Positions 8,329 through 16,302 of a stretch of 29,964 nucleotides of DNA are shown here, piece after piece. The stretch spans positions 1 to 29,964 of the forward strand of contig NZ_CAJJWO010000062.1 in the NCBI RefSeq assembly GCF_905196875.1. The letters run 5' to 3'. Position numbers and translations under genes: made by a program. Origin of the DNA: an uncultured Parabacteroides sp. (GTDB taxonomy: Bacteria; Bacteroidota; Bacteroidia; Bacteroidales; Tannerellaceae). Within the stretch, counting starts at the first letter, position 1. Every line of letters starts with the position of its first letter. Below the pieces are notes generated by a model. It was given only the letters and a program-made list of their open reading frames with translations, was not told the origin of the DNA and did no database searches.

Positions 8329-8850
8329 TAATTGTTTAAAAAAATCCCAAATAATGATCCCGGTCGTTACCGATACATTCAATGAATGTTTGGTTCCGTA
8401 TTGAGGTATTTCAATACACATATCACAGTTATCAACAACAGATTGTTGAACACCTTTTACTTCGTTTCCCATGATAACAGCATATTTTTTATCCTTGTCT
8501 AACAGAAGTTTATCCAGCATAACACTACCTTCTGCTTGTTCTACTGCACAAACAATATACCCTTGTTGCTTCAGGTTATCAACAGTGTCGTGTGTATCTT
8601 TAAAATATTTCCATTCCACCGTATCTTCAGCTCCCAAAGCAGTCTTATGAATCTCCGCATGGGGCGGACAAGCCGTAATACCGCACAAATAAATGGCCTC
8701 CACCTTGAAAGCGTCCGACGTACGGAAAACGGATCCAACGTTATTCAGACTCCTAACATGGTCAAGCACAACAATTAAAGGTATCTTCTTACTCTCTTTA
8801 AAAGCCTCCGGGGTGAGGCGGTTCATTTCTGTTATTTTCAGTTTACGCAT
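8320..8850 (-). CDS. TrmH/SpoU-family RNA 2'-O-methyltransferase
   Basis: With the start at 8850 the protein has 176 residues. The three SPOUT motifs are present: motif 1 LDHVRSLNNVGSVFRT (N and R for RNA and fold), motif 2 VIMGNEVKGV, and motif 3 IPQYGTKHSLNVSVTTGI, which form the trefoil-knot SAM site. It lacks an N-terminal substrate-binding extension, like short TrmL/TrmH-type enzymes, so the target could be tRNA or rRNA. An upstream in-frame ATG at 8871 is rejected because it falls on the -7 element at 8876-8869, upstream of the expected transcription start, while AAGAAAAGAG precedes the ATG at 8850. Confidence 0.88.
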   Translation of the reverse strand: MRKLKITEMNRLTPEAFKESKKIPLIVVLDHVRSLNNVGSVFRTSDAFKVEAIYLCGITACPPHAEIHKTALGAEDTVEWKYFKDTHDTVDNLKQQGYIVCAVEQAEGSVMLDKLLLDKDKKYAVIMGNEVKGVQQSVVDNCDMCIEIPQYGTKHSLNVSVTTGIIIWDFFKQLSD

Positions 8851-8868
8851 AACTCTTTTCTTTGCCTG

Positions 8869-8876
8869 CAAAAGTA
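8869..8876 (-). promoter_or_regulatory. -7 element of the RNA methyltransferase gene
   Basis: The minus-strand TACTTTTG matches TAnnTTTG. Transcription would begin near 8862, giving a leader of about 12 nt before the ATG at 8850, and this decides the choice of start. Confidence 0.55.
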
Positions 8877-9222
8877 GCTAATTAATGTGGATATACCGTT
8901 GAAAAGGTATTGATAAGTAGTGAACACAAAATGAAAAAAAGTTCTTGCATTATTCAGATTCTTACTTATACTCCTCTTCATTTCAAACACGCAACATTTC
9001 AAACCCATTATTTATTACGAGCTATTAACAGCAGTTATACACGTATCAACACCCTTCAACAGGAACAAACTTTTTCACACAACCAGTTATCAACATAAAA
9101 CTAATAAAGTCCATAAAATAAAGAAAAACAGTACAGAAGCTATCTTTTATATTGTTTGTATCGTTTTGATAAGTAGTTCATATACTTTAATAACTCCTCA
9201 GACAAGTATTGTAACAAAAATG

Positions 9223-9257
9223 TATTAACTGTTTCAACAGGATATCATATACATCAT
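9223..9257 (+). repeat. Degenerate direct repeat, copy A
   Basis: The 35-bp block starting TATTAAC and ending in CAGGATATCATATACATCAT (9238-9257) matches 9780-9814 at about 30 of 35 positions, exactly 557 bp away. AT-rich sequence resembling that after copy B follows. It looks like a duplicated leader segment. Confidence 0.55.
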
Positions 9258-9407
9258 ATTTTATTTTTAAATTAAAGATTAATATTAATATAATATATAA
9301 TTGTGGATAACTAAGAGAGAGGAAAGAAGAACCGGTAGTATTATCGAAGACCGATATCCTTTTTTGTAATTTCATAGTCAGGTATAGAAATTGGATAGGA
9401 TAAAAGT

Positions 9408-9474
9408 AGTATCACAATATATGATACTCTATTTTCATAATATATGCGAATCCAGTATCATATATTGTGATACT
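9408..9474. repeat. Pair of inverted 21-bp palindromic sites
   Basis: Positions 9408-9428 and 9454-9474 are exact reverse complements of each other (22 bp if the flanking T/A pair is counted), separated by 25 bp. Each copy is itself a partial palindrome with 7-bp arms AGTATCA/TGATACT. The 17-bp cores are TATCACAATATATGATA (9410-9426) and TATCATATATTGTGATA (9456-9472). A near-identical core recurs at 20134-20150. This suggests two binding sites for a dimeric regulator, or a cruciform. Confidence 0.7.
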
Positions 9475-9619
9475 ATTCTTATAACTTGTGAATATATGGT
9501 TGGTAAACAGTGATAAAATTAGTTTGTTTTAGTCATTGAAGATACTGTATAAGAGAATTATCGGAGTACCTGATAGATACGAATAGATACTTTCCCCTTT
9601 CTTTTAAAGATTGTTTTAC

Positions 9620-9660
9620 ACTGTATACAGTAGCTGAAATCAATAAAGTTTTTACCTTTG
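9620..9660 (+). promoter_or_regulatory. Candidate nadA-operon promoter with upstream palindrome
   Basis: TACCTTTG (9653-9660) matches TAnnTTTG and points at nadA, giving a leader of about 190 nt. A perfect 12-bp palindrome ACTGTATACAGT (9620-9631) ends 21 bp before it, where the -33 contact should be, so it is a plausible operator. The regulator is not identifiable from this sequence. Confidence 0.5.
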
Positions 9661-9779
9661 CATATTATCAACAAGAAGTTGAAAAGTATATTAAAGCATA
9701 GATTATCAGTTATAAAAGGTGATGATAACTTTGTTGATATACTATTAATATCCTTAATAGGATCAAAAGGCGATTATCT

Positions 9780-9814
9780 TATTAACAATATGAACAGGAT
9801 ATTATATACATCAT
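9780..9814 (+). repeat. Degenerate direct repeat, copy B
   Basis: This is the second copy of the 35-bp block (core CAGGATATTATATACATCAT, 9795-9814). It lies in the nadA leader, ending 43 nt before the start codon, and differs from copy A by one base in its 20-bp core. Confidence 0.55.
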
Positions 9815-9857
9815 GATATCTTTAAAATTAAACTAAGAATAATATAATAGATATACT

Positions 9858-10844
9858 ATGTTGACAAATCAATCGATCGGATATATGGATGCACCGGTTC
9901 CCAAAGATATGGATCTGAAGGAATCCATCGACAAGTTGCGTAAAGAGAAGAATGCGATCATTCTTGCTCATTATTATCAGACAGGTGATATACAGGATAT
10001 AGCAGACTTTGTCGGGGACAGTTTGGCTTTAGCCCAGTGGGCTGCCAAAACTACAGCGGATATAATAGTTCTCTGTGGTGTTCATTTTATGGGTGAGACA
10101 GCTAAGATCCTTTGTCCGGATAAAAAAGTATTGGTTCCTGACCTGAATGCCGGCTGTTCCTTGGCCGATAGTTGTCCGGCTCCCGACTTTGCCGAATTTG
10201 TAAAACAACACCCGGATCATGTGGTTATTTCGTATGTTAATACGACAGCTGCAGTAAAGGCGGTAACGGATGTGGTAGTAACTTCTACGAATGCCCGTCA
10301 GATCGTTGAAAGTTTTCCGGAAGGAACAAAGATGATCTTCGGCCCGGACCGTAACTTGGGTAATTACATAAACAGCATTACCGGACGTAATATGTTGCTT
10401 TGGGATGGTGCCTGTCACGTACATGAACAATTCTCACTGGAAAAGATACTGGATTTGAAGAAACAGTATCCGGATGCGGAAGTGATCACTCACCCGGAGT
10501 GTAAACAACCCGTTATACAGGTGTCAGACTTCGTAGGTTCGACTGCTGCTCTTTTGAAACACACTATCAAGTCAGATAAGAAACAGTTCATTGTAGCGAC
10601 GGAAAGCGGCGTTATTCACGAAATGCGGAAAAAGAGTCCGGAGAAGGAGTTTATTCCGGCTCCTCCCAACGACAGTACATGTGCTTGCAACGAATGTAAT
10701 TTCATGCGGCTGAATACGATGGAAAAGCTGTATAACTGCTTGAAGTTTGAAATGCCGGAGATATTTGTCGATGAGGAAGTACAGAAGAAGGCTATCAAAC
10801 CGATCCGTAAGATGTTGGAGATTTCTGAAAAATTAGGTTTGTAA
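9858..10844 (+). CDS. nadA: Quinolinate synthase NadA
   Basis: The 328-residue cytoplasmic enzyme condenses iminoaspartate with dihydroxyacetone phosphate to make quinolinate in de novo NAD synthesis. Signatures are ILAHYYQTGDIQDIADFVGDS near residue 36 (split here only by the usual helix), NAGCSLADSC with Cys100, WDGACHVHEQF with Cys186, and the C-terminal CACNECNFM group (Cys275, 277, 280). Cys100, Cys186 and one of the last group would hold the [4Fe-4S] cluster; the 86-residue spacing of the first two agrees with known NadA proteins. nadB and nadC are not in the window. The second MBOAT gene follows after 37 nt and may be co-transcribed. The upstream region is unusually long. Confidence 0.95.
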   Translation: MLTNQSIGYMDAPVPKDMDLKESIDKLRKEKNAIILAHYYQTGDIQDIADFVGDSLALAQWAAKTTADIIVLCGVHFMGETAKILCPDKKVLVPDLNAGCSLADSCPAPDFAEFVKQHPDHVVISYVNTTAAVKAVTDVVVTSTNARQIVESFPEGTKMIFGPDRNLGNYINSITGRNMLLWDGACHVHEQFSLEKILDLKKQYPDAEVITHPECKQPVIQVSDFVGSTAALLKHTIKSDKKQFIVATESGVIHEMRKKSPEKEFIPAPPNDSTCACNECNFMRLNTMEKLYNCLKFEMPEIFVDEEVQKKAIKPIRKMLEISEKLGL

Positions 10845-10881
10845 CATATAGGCTGTCCCATCATTCATAGAACAGAACAAG

Positions 10882-12345
10882 ATGTTATTTAATTCAATAG
10901 AGTTTCTGATTTATCTTCCGGTAGTATTCTTACTGTATTGGTTTGTTTTCAACAGGAAGATAAAATTACAAAACTTATTTATCGTCATTGTAAGCTATCT
11001 GTTTTATGGATGGTGGGACTGGCGTTTTCTTATACTTATTGCCTTTACCTCTTTTTGCAGCTGGTTAAGTGGGGTTGCTATTGCAAAAGTACGGGAGAGC
11101 AATGTTTCATTATCTGAAGATATTTTATCCATACAAAAGAAGTGCAGGTGGATAACCGGGATTAATATTTTCCTTAATTTAGCTATCCTCGGATTTTTCA
11201 AATACTTTAATTTCTTTGTTGATAACTTTGTGGAAGCTTTTTCCCTGTTGGGGATTACCTTGCACAAATCGACTTTGCAGATCATTCTTCCGGTAGGTAT
11301 CAGTTTTTATACGTTTCAGGCTTTGAGTTACACAATAGATGTGTACAGGAGAAGGCTGGAACCAACTAAAGATATAGTGGCTTTCTTTGCCTTCGTCAGT
11401 TTTTTTCCACAATTGGTTGCCGGGCCTATCGAAAGAGCTACCAATTTGCTGGTCCAGTTTTATAAGCCGCGCAGGTTTACTTATGATTATGCCGTGGATG
11501 GTATGCGGCAGATCTTATGGGGCTTTTTTAAAAAGATGGTGATTGCTGATAACTGTGCATTGGTTGTGAACGATGTATTCGGTAATTATTCGAATTATTC
11601 TGCCAGTACATTGGTTCTGGGAGCTGTTTTATTTGCTTTCCAGATATACGGAGACTTTTCCGGGTATTCGGACATTGCCATAGGGACAGCTAAATTATTT
11701 GGCATAACATTGAAGCAAAACTTTCATTATCCTTATTTTTCAAGAAATATTATCGAATTCTGGCGCAGGTGGCATATATCGTTGAACACCTGGTTCGTGG
11801 ATTATGTATATATTCCTTTGGGCGGTAGCAGGGAAGGACAATATAAGCATATACGTAATATTCTGGTTATATTTTTCCTGAGCGGATTGTGGCATGGAGC
11901 AAACTGGACATTCATTACCTGGGGAATCTATCATGGATTATTATTTGTACCTTTGTTATTATTGAGTAAGAAGAAACAGGGTGATTCGCCTATGTTTCCT
12001 CCTGTTATTTCAATCTTGATCACTTTCGGGTTCGTTACCCTGGGATGGATTGTGTTCAGGGCAGAAACACTCTCTATTGCGTTTAATTATATCGGTGATA
12101 TATTTTCACCTTCTTTGTTGAGGGTTCCCAAAGTTAGCGGAGCTAATAATGTGACGGCCGTGTTATCGTTGGTGTTTATAGGTATTCTGTTAGTCGTGGA
12201 ATGGGTGAACAGGAATAAGTCTTTCGGATTGGATATACAGAATATACAAAGTTCATTTGTCCGGTATTCTATTTATGCCGGCATACTCTTTTCGATTTAT
12301 TTCTTTGGTGCTGATTCTTCTAATTTTATTTATTTTCAATTCTAA
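10882..12345 (+). CDS. MBOAT-family membrane O-acyltransferase (AlgI/DltB-like), copy 2
   Basis: A polytopic membrane protein of 487 residues, clearly paralogous to the gene at 2270 along its whole length: same LFNSIEF start, LVAGPIERATNLLVQF, WRRWHISLNTWF (WRRWH at 294-298), IPLGGSR, SGLWHGANWTF with probable catalytic His338, and the same NFIYFQF end. The role should be transfer of an acyl group across the inner membrane to an envelope glycan. Compared with copy 1 it has a longer loop after the first helices (around KVRESNVSLSED). The SGNH partner follows after 6 nt. Its position 37 nt after nadA suggests co-transcription but no pathway link is evident. Confidence 0.88.
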   Translation: MLFNSIEFLIYLPVVFLLYWFVFNRKIKLQNLFIVIVSYLFYGWWDWRFLILIAFTSFCSWLSGVAIAKVRESNVSLSEDILSIQKKCRWITGINIFLNLAILGFFKYFNFFVDNFVEAFSLLGITLHKSTLQIILPVGISFYTFQALSYTIDVYRRRLEPTKDIVAFFAFVSFFPQLVAGPIERATNLLVQFYKPRRFTYDYAVDGMRQILWGFFKKMVIADNCALVVNDVFGNYSNYSASTLVLGAVLFAFQIYGDFSGYSDIAIGTAKLFGITLKQNFHYPYFSRNIIEFWRRWHISLNTWFVDYVYIPLGGSREGQYKHIRNILVIFFLSGLWHGANWTFITWGIYHGLLFVPLLLLSKKKQGDSPMFPPVISILITFGFVTLGWIVFRAETLSIAFNYIGDIFSPSLLRVPKVSGANNVTAVLSLVFIGILLVVEWVNRNKSFGLDIQNIQSSFVRYSIYAGILFSIYFFGADSSNFIYFQF

Positions 12346-12351
12346 GAAGTT

Positions 12352-13323
12352 ATGGAACTGACAGGGAAACAGATAAAGAGGATATTCTTTTTTCTATTAT
12401 TTATAATCGTTTTGATGGTTGGTCTGAATGGGGTAACTCCTTACTTCTTCAGGATGCTTCCTAATGATTACGCCCGCACCAAACTTATACTGAATACAAT
12501 AAAAGATCCGGAACAAGCTCCGGAAATTGTTATTTTCGGTAATAGCAGGGGGATGAGCGGAGTAGATGGCTATATGTTGGAAAAAGAGTTGAGCGATCAT
12601 CCTGTCGTATATAGTTTTACTTCGACCGGACAGATGCTGAGTGAAAGTGCTTTATATTATTCTTCACTGCCGTCTTCTGTCAAAACGGTTATCCAGTGTC
12701 TCGATATAGATGTTTTGTCCAAGCCGGTCGATATGGATATACCTAATCAGGTAGCTTTGCATATGTATGGCTATAAGATGGATGACCGGACGAAATCGTT
12801 AGTACCTGGTTTATATGATGAATTGAGTAAATCGGATTGGTATTATAATTATAAAGCCAGGAATTGTTTGTTTTCGGGATTCTCATTCGTACTTCGTAAT
12901 CTATTGGACGATGATGCACCGGAAAGTTCTATCGACAATGAATTGCGTTATCCTGCTGCTCAGGCCTCTTACAGAAATGAAGCTGTTTATCAGCGTGGAC
13001 TGGACGAACAAAACAAACAAAATAAGTTTGAAGCATATAGGATAACTCCTGAATGGAAACGATTGATAGAGGAGTCTTATTCTTTTTTCAAAGCAAAGAA
13101 TATTCAATATTATCTGGTATTGATGCCATATAATCCTGATATAGTATCAGCAAAAAAGACTGAAAAGCAGGAAGCTCTTCAGTCTTATATAAAAGCATTG
13201 GGATATATTCCTTATATCGATTGTTTTGATTTGTTGGAAGCATCTGATTTTTATGATGCAATCCATCCGAATGACAAAGGTGCCAAAAAGATAACCAATC
13301 AAATACTTATTTCACTACCATAA
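12352..13323 (+). CDS. SGNH-fold membrane-anchored partner of MBOAT, copy 2
   Basis: The 323-residue protein has one N-terminal membrane helix (about residues 10-30) and an extracytoplasmic SGNH-type domain. Block I is IVIFGNSRGMSG with Ser65; the C-terminal catalytic pair is in YDAIHPNDKG, Asp302 and His305. It corresponds to the protein at 3715 in position and plan, but the two have diverged far more than their MBOAT neighbours, suggesting different acceptors. It is translated 6 nt after the MBOAT stop. Its last 17 nt overlap the 3' end of the convergent porZ gene. The enzymatic role is inferred from fold motifs and pairing only. Confidence 0.7.
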   Translation: MELTGKQIKRIFFFLLFIIVLMVGLNGVTPYFFRMLPNDYARTKLILNTIKDPEQAPEIVIFGNSRGMSGVDGYMLEKELSDHPVVYSFTSTGQMLSESALYYSSLPSSVKTVIQCLDIDVLSKPVDMDIPNQVALHMYGYKMDDRTKSLVPGLYDELSKSDWYYNYKARNCLFSGFSFVLRNLLDDDAPESSIDNELRYPAAQASYRNEAVYQRGLDEQNKQNKFEAYRITPEWKRLIEESYSFFKAKNIQYYLVLMPYNPDIVSAKKTEKQEALQSYIKALGYIPYIDCFDLLEASDFYDAIHPNDKGAKKITNQILISLP

Positions 13324-15634
13324 TTTTAGTCACCACGCTTTCTTTGGCTTCGGGTGTTGCTGAGAATACAAGATAAACTCCGGTTGCAACCCGGCCACCT
13401 TTTCTACTCCGGCAATCCCAGGTAAAAGTACCTCCGGCAGATTTTCCCTGGTAAATGATATTACCTTTCAGATCCGTGATTTTTACATTCGAATCATTCA
13501 TTAATCCGACGATCGTTACATGGTCGTTATGTTCCGGACGAACAGGATTCGGATAAGCATATATATCCGAATAATCTTCTTTTCCTTCTGTTGCATCGCC
13601 CATATAAGATACCAATCCTTTTTCAGTACCTATAAAAACTTCTCCGGTCAGTTGATTAATAGCTAATGAATTTATCTGATTGGATGGGAGAGGAGAGTTG
13701 GTTGTTGTAAAATTTTCGATTGTTTCCATACCATCTTCACTTACCAGAAATACACCGGAACTTTGTGTAGCTATCCATTTACGGTTTCCTCCGTCTACAG
13801 CGATAGCATTTATTTGTTCTCCATCAAGAAAATTGTAAGGAACATCATTGATTTCATCTGCGGGACGGATAACCCGGCTACATCTTATCTCTTCCAGTTT
13901 AGCTTTGGGATTGGCACAGTAAATCGGACCTCTGTTAGTTCCAATCCAGACTTGTCCGTTTTTATCTTCAGTAATGCAGAAGTAACCGCTGGCATCAATC
14001 GTACCGTTGATATCGCTGAATGATTTTATATAACGATGTTCGTCATCATTAGTATCATCTATAGTTCCATTATCATCAAATATTAAAATACCGGATTCAT
14101 TTCCATAGGGAACATTAATCCATTTACGATTGTCGGATGTGATTGTTATTTTGTCGGCCATGCGAACATTCATAAAATCATTAAATTTAAAACTAGCCCA
14201 TGTTCCATCAGTCTTTAACACTTTTAGAACTTTGGATACTTCACAATTTGTAGCCCATAAGTTCCCTGCTTTATCAAAAGTAATGCCACCTATACGTGTA
14301 TAATCAAAAGGATTTAACCCATTGCCAACAACTGTATCCAGAGCACTATTTTTATAAGTATATAATTGTATGGCTTCTTTGTCTTTTAGTTCTGCTATAC
14401 CTTCTCCATAGGATGAAATGAAATAGTGTTCAGGATCTTTTGGATCGACAGCTATCCCTGTATAATCCCAGAAATATCTGAATTTCTTATTTATTTCATT
14501 TTCATCAAAATTATACCATTTGCCATCTTCATATTCCATAAATGTACCAGGTCTTCCTGAGCGGTCTGTCCAACGTCCCCCTCCAATAACTAATAATTTA
14601 TTCTCATGTGTTGTCATGAAATAATTATAATTGCGTTTTGGATATTCTGTATCATTATTCGTATTAGATAATACGACTTCATAATTATTATTTTTCTTTT
14701 GTATACCCTTTATGCCATTGGAACCTGAAGCTATCCAAAAGGTATTCGGACTTTTAAGAGATGTAACGTTATTAATAATTCCTACATTAACGACATCTTT
14801 ATCTGTAAGGGATGAATAAATATATAAATCAGAATTGGTATAAGACATTAACTTATTATTTTGAAGAACCATGTCTTTTAAATCATCATTTTTTAAAAGA
14901 CTTCTTACCGTTCCATCTGCTTGTTGATGGTAAATGCCTCTCTTGTTTTTTGTATTTTGATTGGCAAATAAGCAGAGATTATTTTGAAAAAAACATATTT
15001 GACTAATGCTATCTATATCGAACTCAGATGAAGATAATGTATAAGTACTCCATTCATTATAATCTAATAAATTACTATCTAATGAGGCATATATTAAACC
15101 TGTAGCAGAAGCTGCATAGATATGGTCATTATTAATGGCTACGGAGTATATAACTTTATTTAATTTGTAAGTATCTTTCACTTCTTTTTTATTCATATTC
15201 AGAACAATGATTCCAAAATCAGTGGATAGATAAGCAAATTCTTTATATAGGTAGATGTTATTGATGGTTTTATTTGTTACGCTTGAATTATCAAGTAGAT
15301 AAGATAGGTTATATACCCCGTTTTCTCCTAATAGATCAATATTTCCGTTACTGTAAGTAATGAGTAAAGTATTTACTTCCGGATTAAAAATTATATGATC
15401 TATATCATTATCGCTTAAGCCTGTTTGTCTTGAATAATGAGTAATGCTATTATCTTCTTTGTTGTAGCTATATAAAGAACCGTCTGCAACTGCATATACA
15501 TGATTATTACCTTCGGTAATCTTAGTTGTTGTATAATAAGCAAGATAAGTATTCCATTCTCCTACACTTTTTTGAGCTATAATATAAGGGACTGTAATAC
15601 AAATTAATAAAAGAGTATATACTATTCTTCTCAT
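13307..15634 (-). CDS. porZ: PorZ, type IX secretion system surface component
   Basis: The 775-residue protein has a signal peptide (about 1-20, ending IIAQ) and two beta-propeller-like regions. It opens GEWNTYLAYYTTTKITEGN, VYAVADGSLYSYNKEDNSI and TGLSDNDID, the recognisable start of PorZ. Later WIGTNRG, KWIATQSSGVF and VFIGTEKGLVSY are propeller blades of the 'two-component regulator propeller' type. The C-terminal 85 residues (YAYPNPVRPEHNDHV, VKITDLKGNIIYQ, VATGVYLVFSA) form a T9SS sorting-like domain. The length is close to that of Porphyromonas gingivalis PorZ. There, PorZ sits on the cell surface with the sortase PorU and supplies A-LPS for cargo anchoring. Its presence implies a working T9SS encoded elsewhere. 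It starts 3 nt after rdgB. Confidence 0.85.
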   Translation of the reverse strand: MRRIVYTLLLICITVPYIIAQKSVGEWNTYLAYYTTTKITEGNNHVYAVADGSLYSYNKEDNSITHYSRQTGLSDNDIDHIIFNPEVNTLLITYSNGNIDLLGENGVYNLSYLLDNSSVTNKTINNIYLYKEFAYLSTDFGIIVLNMNKKEVKDTYKLNKVIYSVAINNDHIYAASATGLIYASLDSNLLDYNEWSTYTLSSSEFDIDSISQICFFQNNLCLFANQNTKNKRGIYHQQADGTVRSLLKNDDLKDMVLQNNKLMSYTNSDLYIYSSLTDKDVVNVGIINNVTSLKSPNTFWIASGSNGIKGIQKKNNNYEVVLSNTNNDTEYPKRNYNYFMTTHENKLLVIGGGRWTDRSGRPGTFMEYEDGKWYNFDENEINKKFRYFWDYTGIAVDPKDPEHYFISSYGEGIAELKDKEAIQLYTYKNSALDTVVGNGLNPFDYTRIGGITFDKAGNLWATNCEVSKVLKVLKTDGTWASFKFNDFMNVRMADKITITSDNRKWINVPYGNESGILIFDDNGTIDDTNDDEHRYIKSFSDINGTIDASGYFCITEDKNGQVWIGTNRGPIYCANPKAKLEEIRCSRVIRPADEINDVPYNFLDGEQINAIAVDGGNRKWIATQSSGVFLVSEDGMETIENFTTTNSPLPSNQINSLAINQLTGEVFIGTEKGLVSYMGDATEGKEDYSDIYAYPNPVRPEHNDHVTIVGLMNDSNVKITDLKGNIIYQGKSAGGTFTWDCRSRKGGRVATGVYLVFSATPEAKESVVTKIMVVK

Positions 15635-15637
15635 AAC

Positions 15638-16219
15638 TTATTCTGATAATATAGATAAAAATGCACTCAATTTCTTAACAGCTTCAGCGCGGTGACTGAT
15701 CGTGTTTTTAATATTATTACCCATTTCGGCAAATGTTTGCTCAAAACTGTCAGGCATGAAGATTGGATCATATCCAAAACCGCTTGTTCCACGTTTTTCA
15801 TTCGTTATCTGGCCATTTACTATACCTTCGAACAGATATTCCTTACTATCAAAAATCAAGGCGATAACAGTACGGAAGCGAGCTTTACGATTTTTTTTGT
15901 CACTCATTTCATGAAGAAGCTTTTTCATATTGGCTTCTGAATCGTGTCCCGGGCCGGCATAGCGTGCAGAATATACGCCGGGAGCATTGTTTAAAGCTTC
16001 CACTTCAAGACCGGTATCATCGGCAAAACAATCATATCCGAATTTTTCTTTGATATAGCGGGCTTTTTGTAAAGCGTTTCCTTCTAGAGTATCAGCTGTT
16101 TCCGGTATATCGTCATGGCAATCGATGGCAGCCAGACTAACAATTTCGGTGTAACCGGCTGTTATTTTCTGTACTTCATCCAACTTATGTTGGTTATTTG
16201 TTGCGAATACAAGTTTCAT
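15638..16219 (-). CDS. rdgB: RdgB/HAM1 non-canonical purine NTP pyrophosphatase
   Basis: The 193-residue cytoplasmic enzyme hydrolyses dITP, ITP and XTP to the monophosphate and pyrophosphate, keeping deaminated purines out of DNA and RNA. Family landmarks are all present: N-terminal FATNNQHKLDEV (phosphate-binding T-x-N-x-x-K), FADDTGLEVEAL with the metal and catalytic acidic residues, PGVYSARYAGP, the FGYDPIF segment and the SHRAEA motif near the C-terminus. Length is normal for the family. It is followed directly by porZ and preceded by a terminator-like hairpin after yitT, so it may be expressed partly by read-through from leuS-yitT. Confidence 0.95.
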   Translation of the reverse strand: MKLVFATNNQHKLDEVQKITAGYTEIVSLAAIDCHDDIPETADTLEGNALQKARYIKEKFGYDCFADDTGLEVEALNNAPGVYSARYAGPGHDSEANMKKLLHEMSDKKNRKARFRTVIALIFDSKEYLFEGIVNGQITNEKRGTSGFGYDPIFMPDSFEQTFAEMGNNIKNTISHRAEAVKKLSAFLSILSE

Positions 16220-16237
16220 GTTTGTAAATATATAAAT

Positions 16238-16282
16238 AAAAAAGCACTTCTGTACGATATGTATAACGTATGGAAGTGCTTT
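16238..16282 (-). terminator. Intrinsic terminator after yitT (possibly leaky, inside operon)
   Basis: Arms AAAGCACTTC (16241-16250) and GAAGTGCTTT (16273-16282) pair perfectly and can continue through two wobble pairs and TACG/CGTA. On the minus strand the stem is followed by a run of T ending at 16238. It separates yitT from rdgB; no TAnnTTTG promoter for rdgB is visible in the 83-bp gap. Confidence 0.75.
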
Positions 16283-16302
16283 AAATTGTTTGAATAATAG
16301 TT

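Larger units (their letters stand above)
8877..9857. other. Gene-free AT-rich intergenic region of about 1 kb
   Basis: No open frame here has recognisable protein character. The region lies between divergent genes (RNA methyltransferase and nadA). It is strongly AT-rich, most extremely at 9250-9300. It contains one perfect DnaA-box word TGTGGATAA (9302-9310) and near matches TGTGGATAT (8886-8894), TTTTTCACA (9071-9079), TTATCAACA (9087-9095 and 9665-9673). A 12-nt direct repeat TTGATAAGTAGT occurs at 8910-8921 and 9166-9177. The palindromes and duplicated blocks inside it are listed separately. Confidence 0.6.

Noticed and set aside
8910..9375. Short open frames of 62 codons on both strands in the AT-rich gap
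   Set aside because: Composition follows the AT-rich DNA, no start context or known motif, and they cross the repeats of the region.
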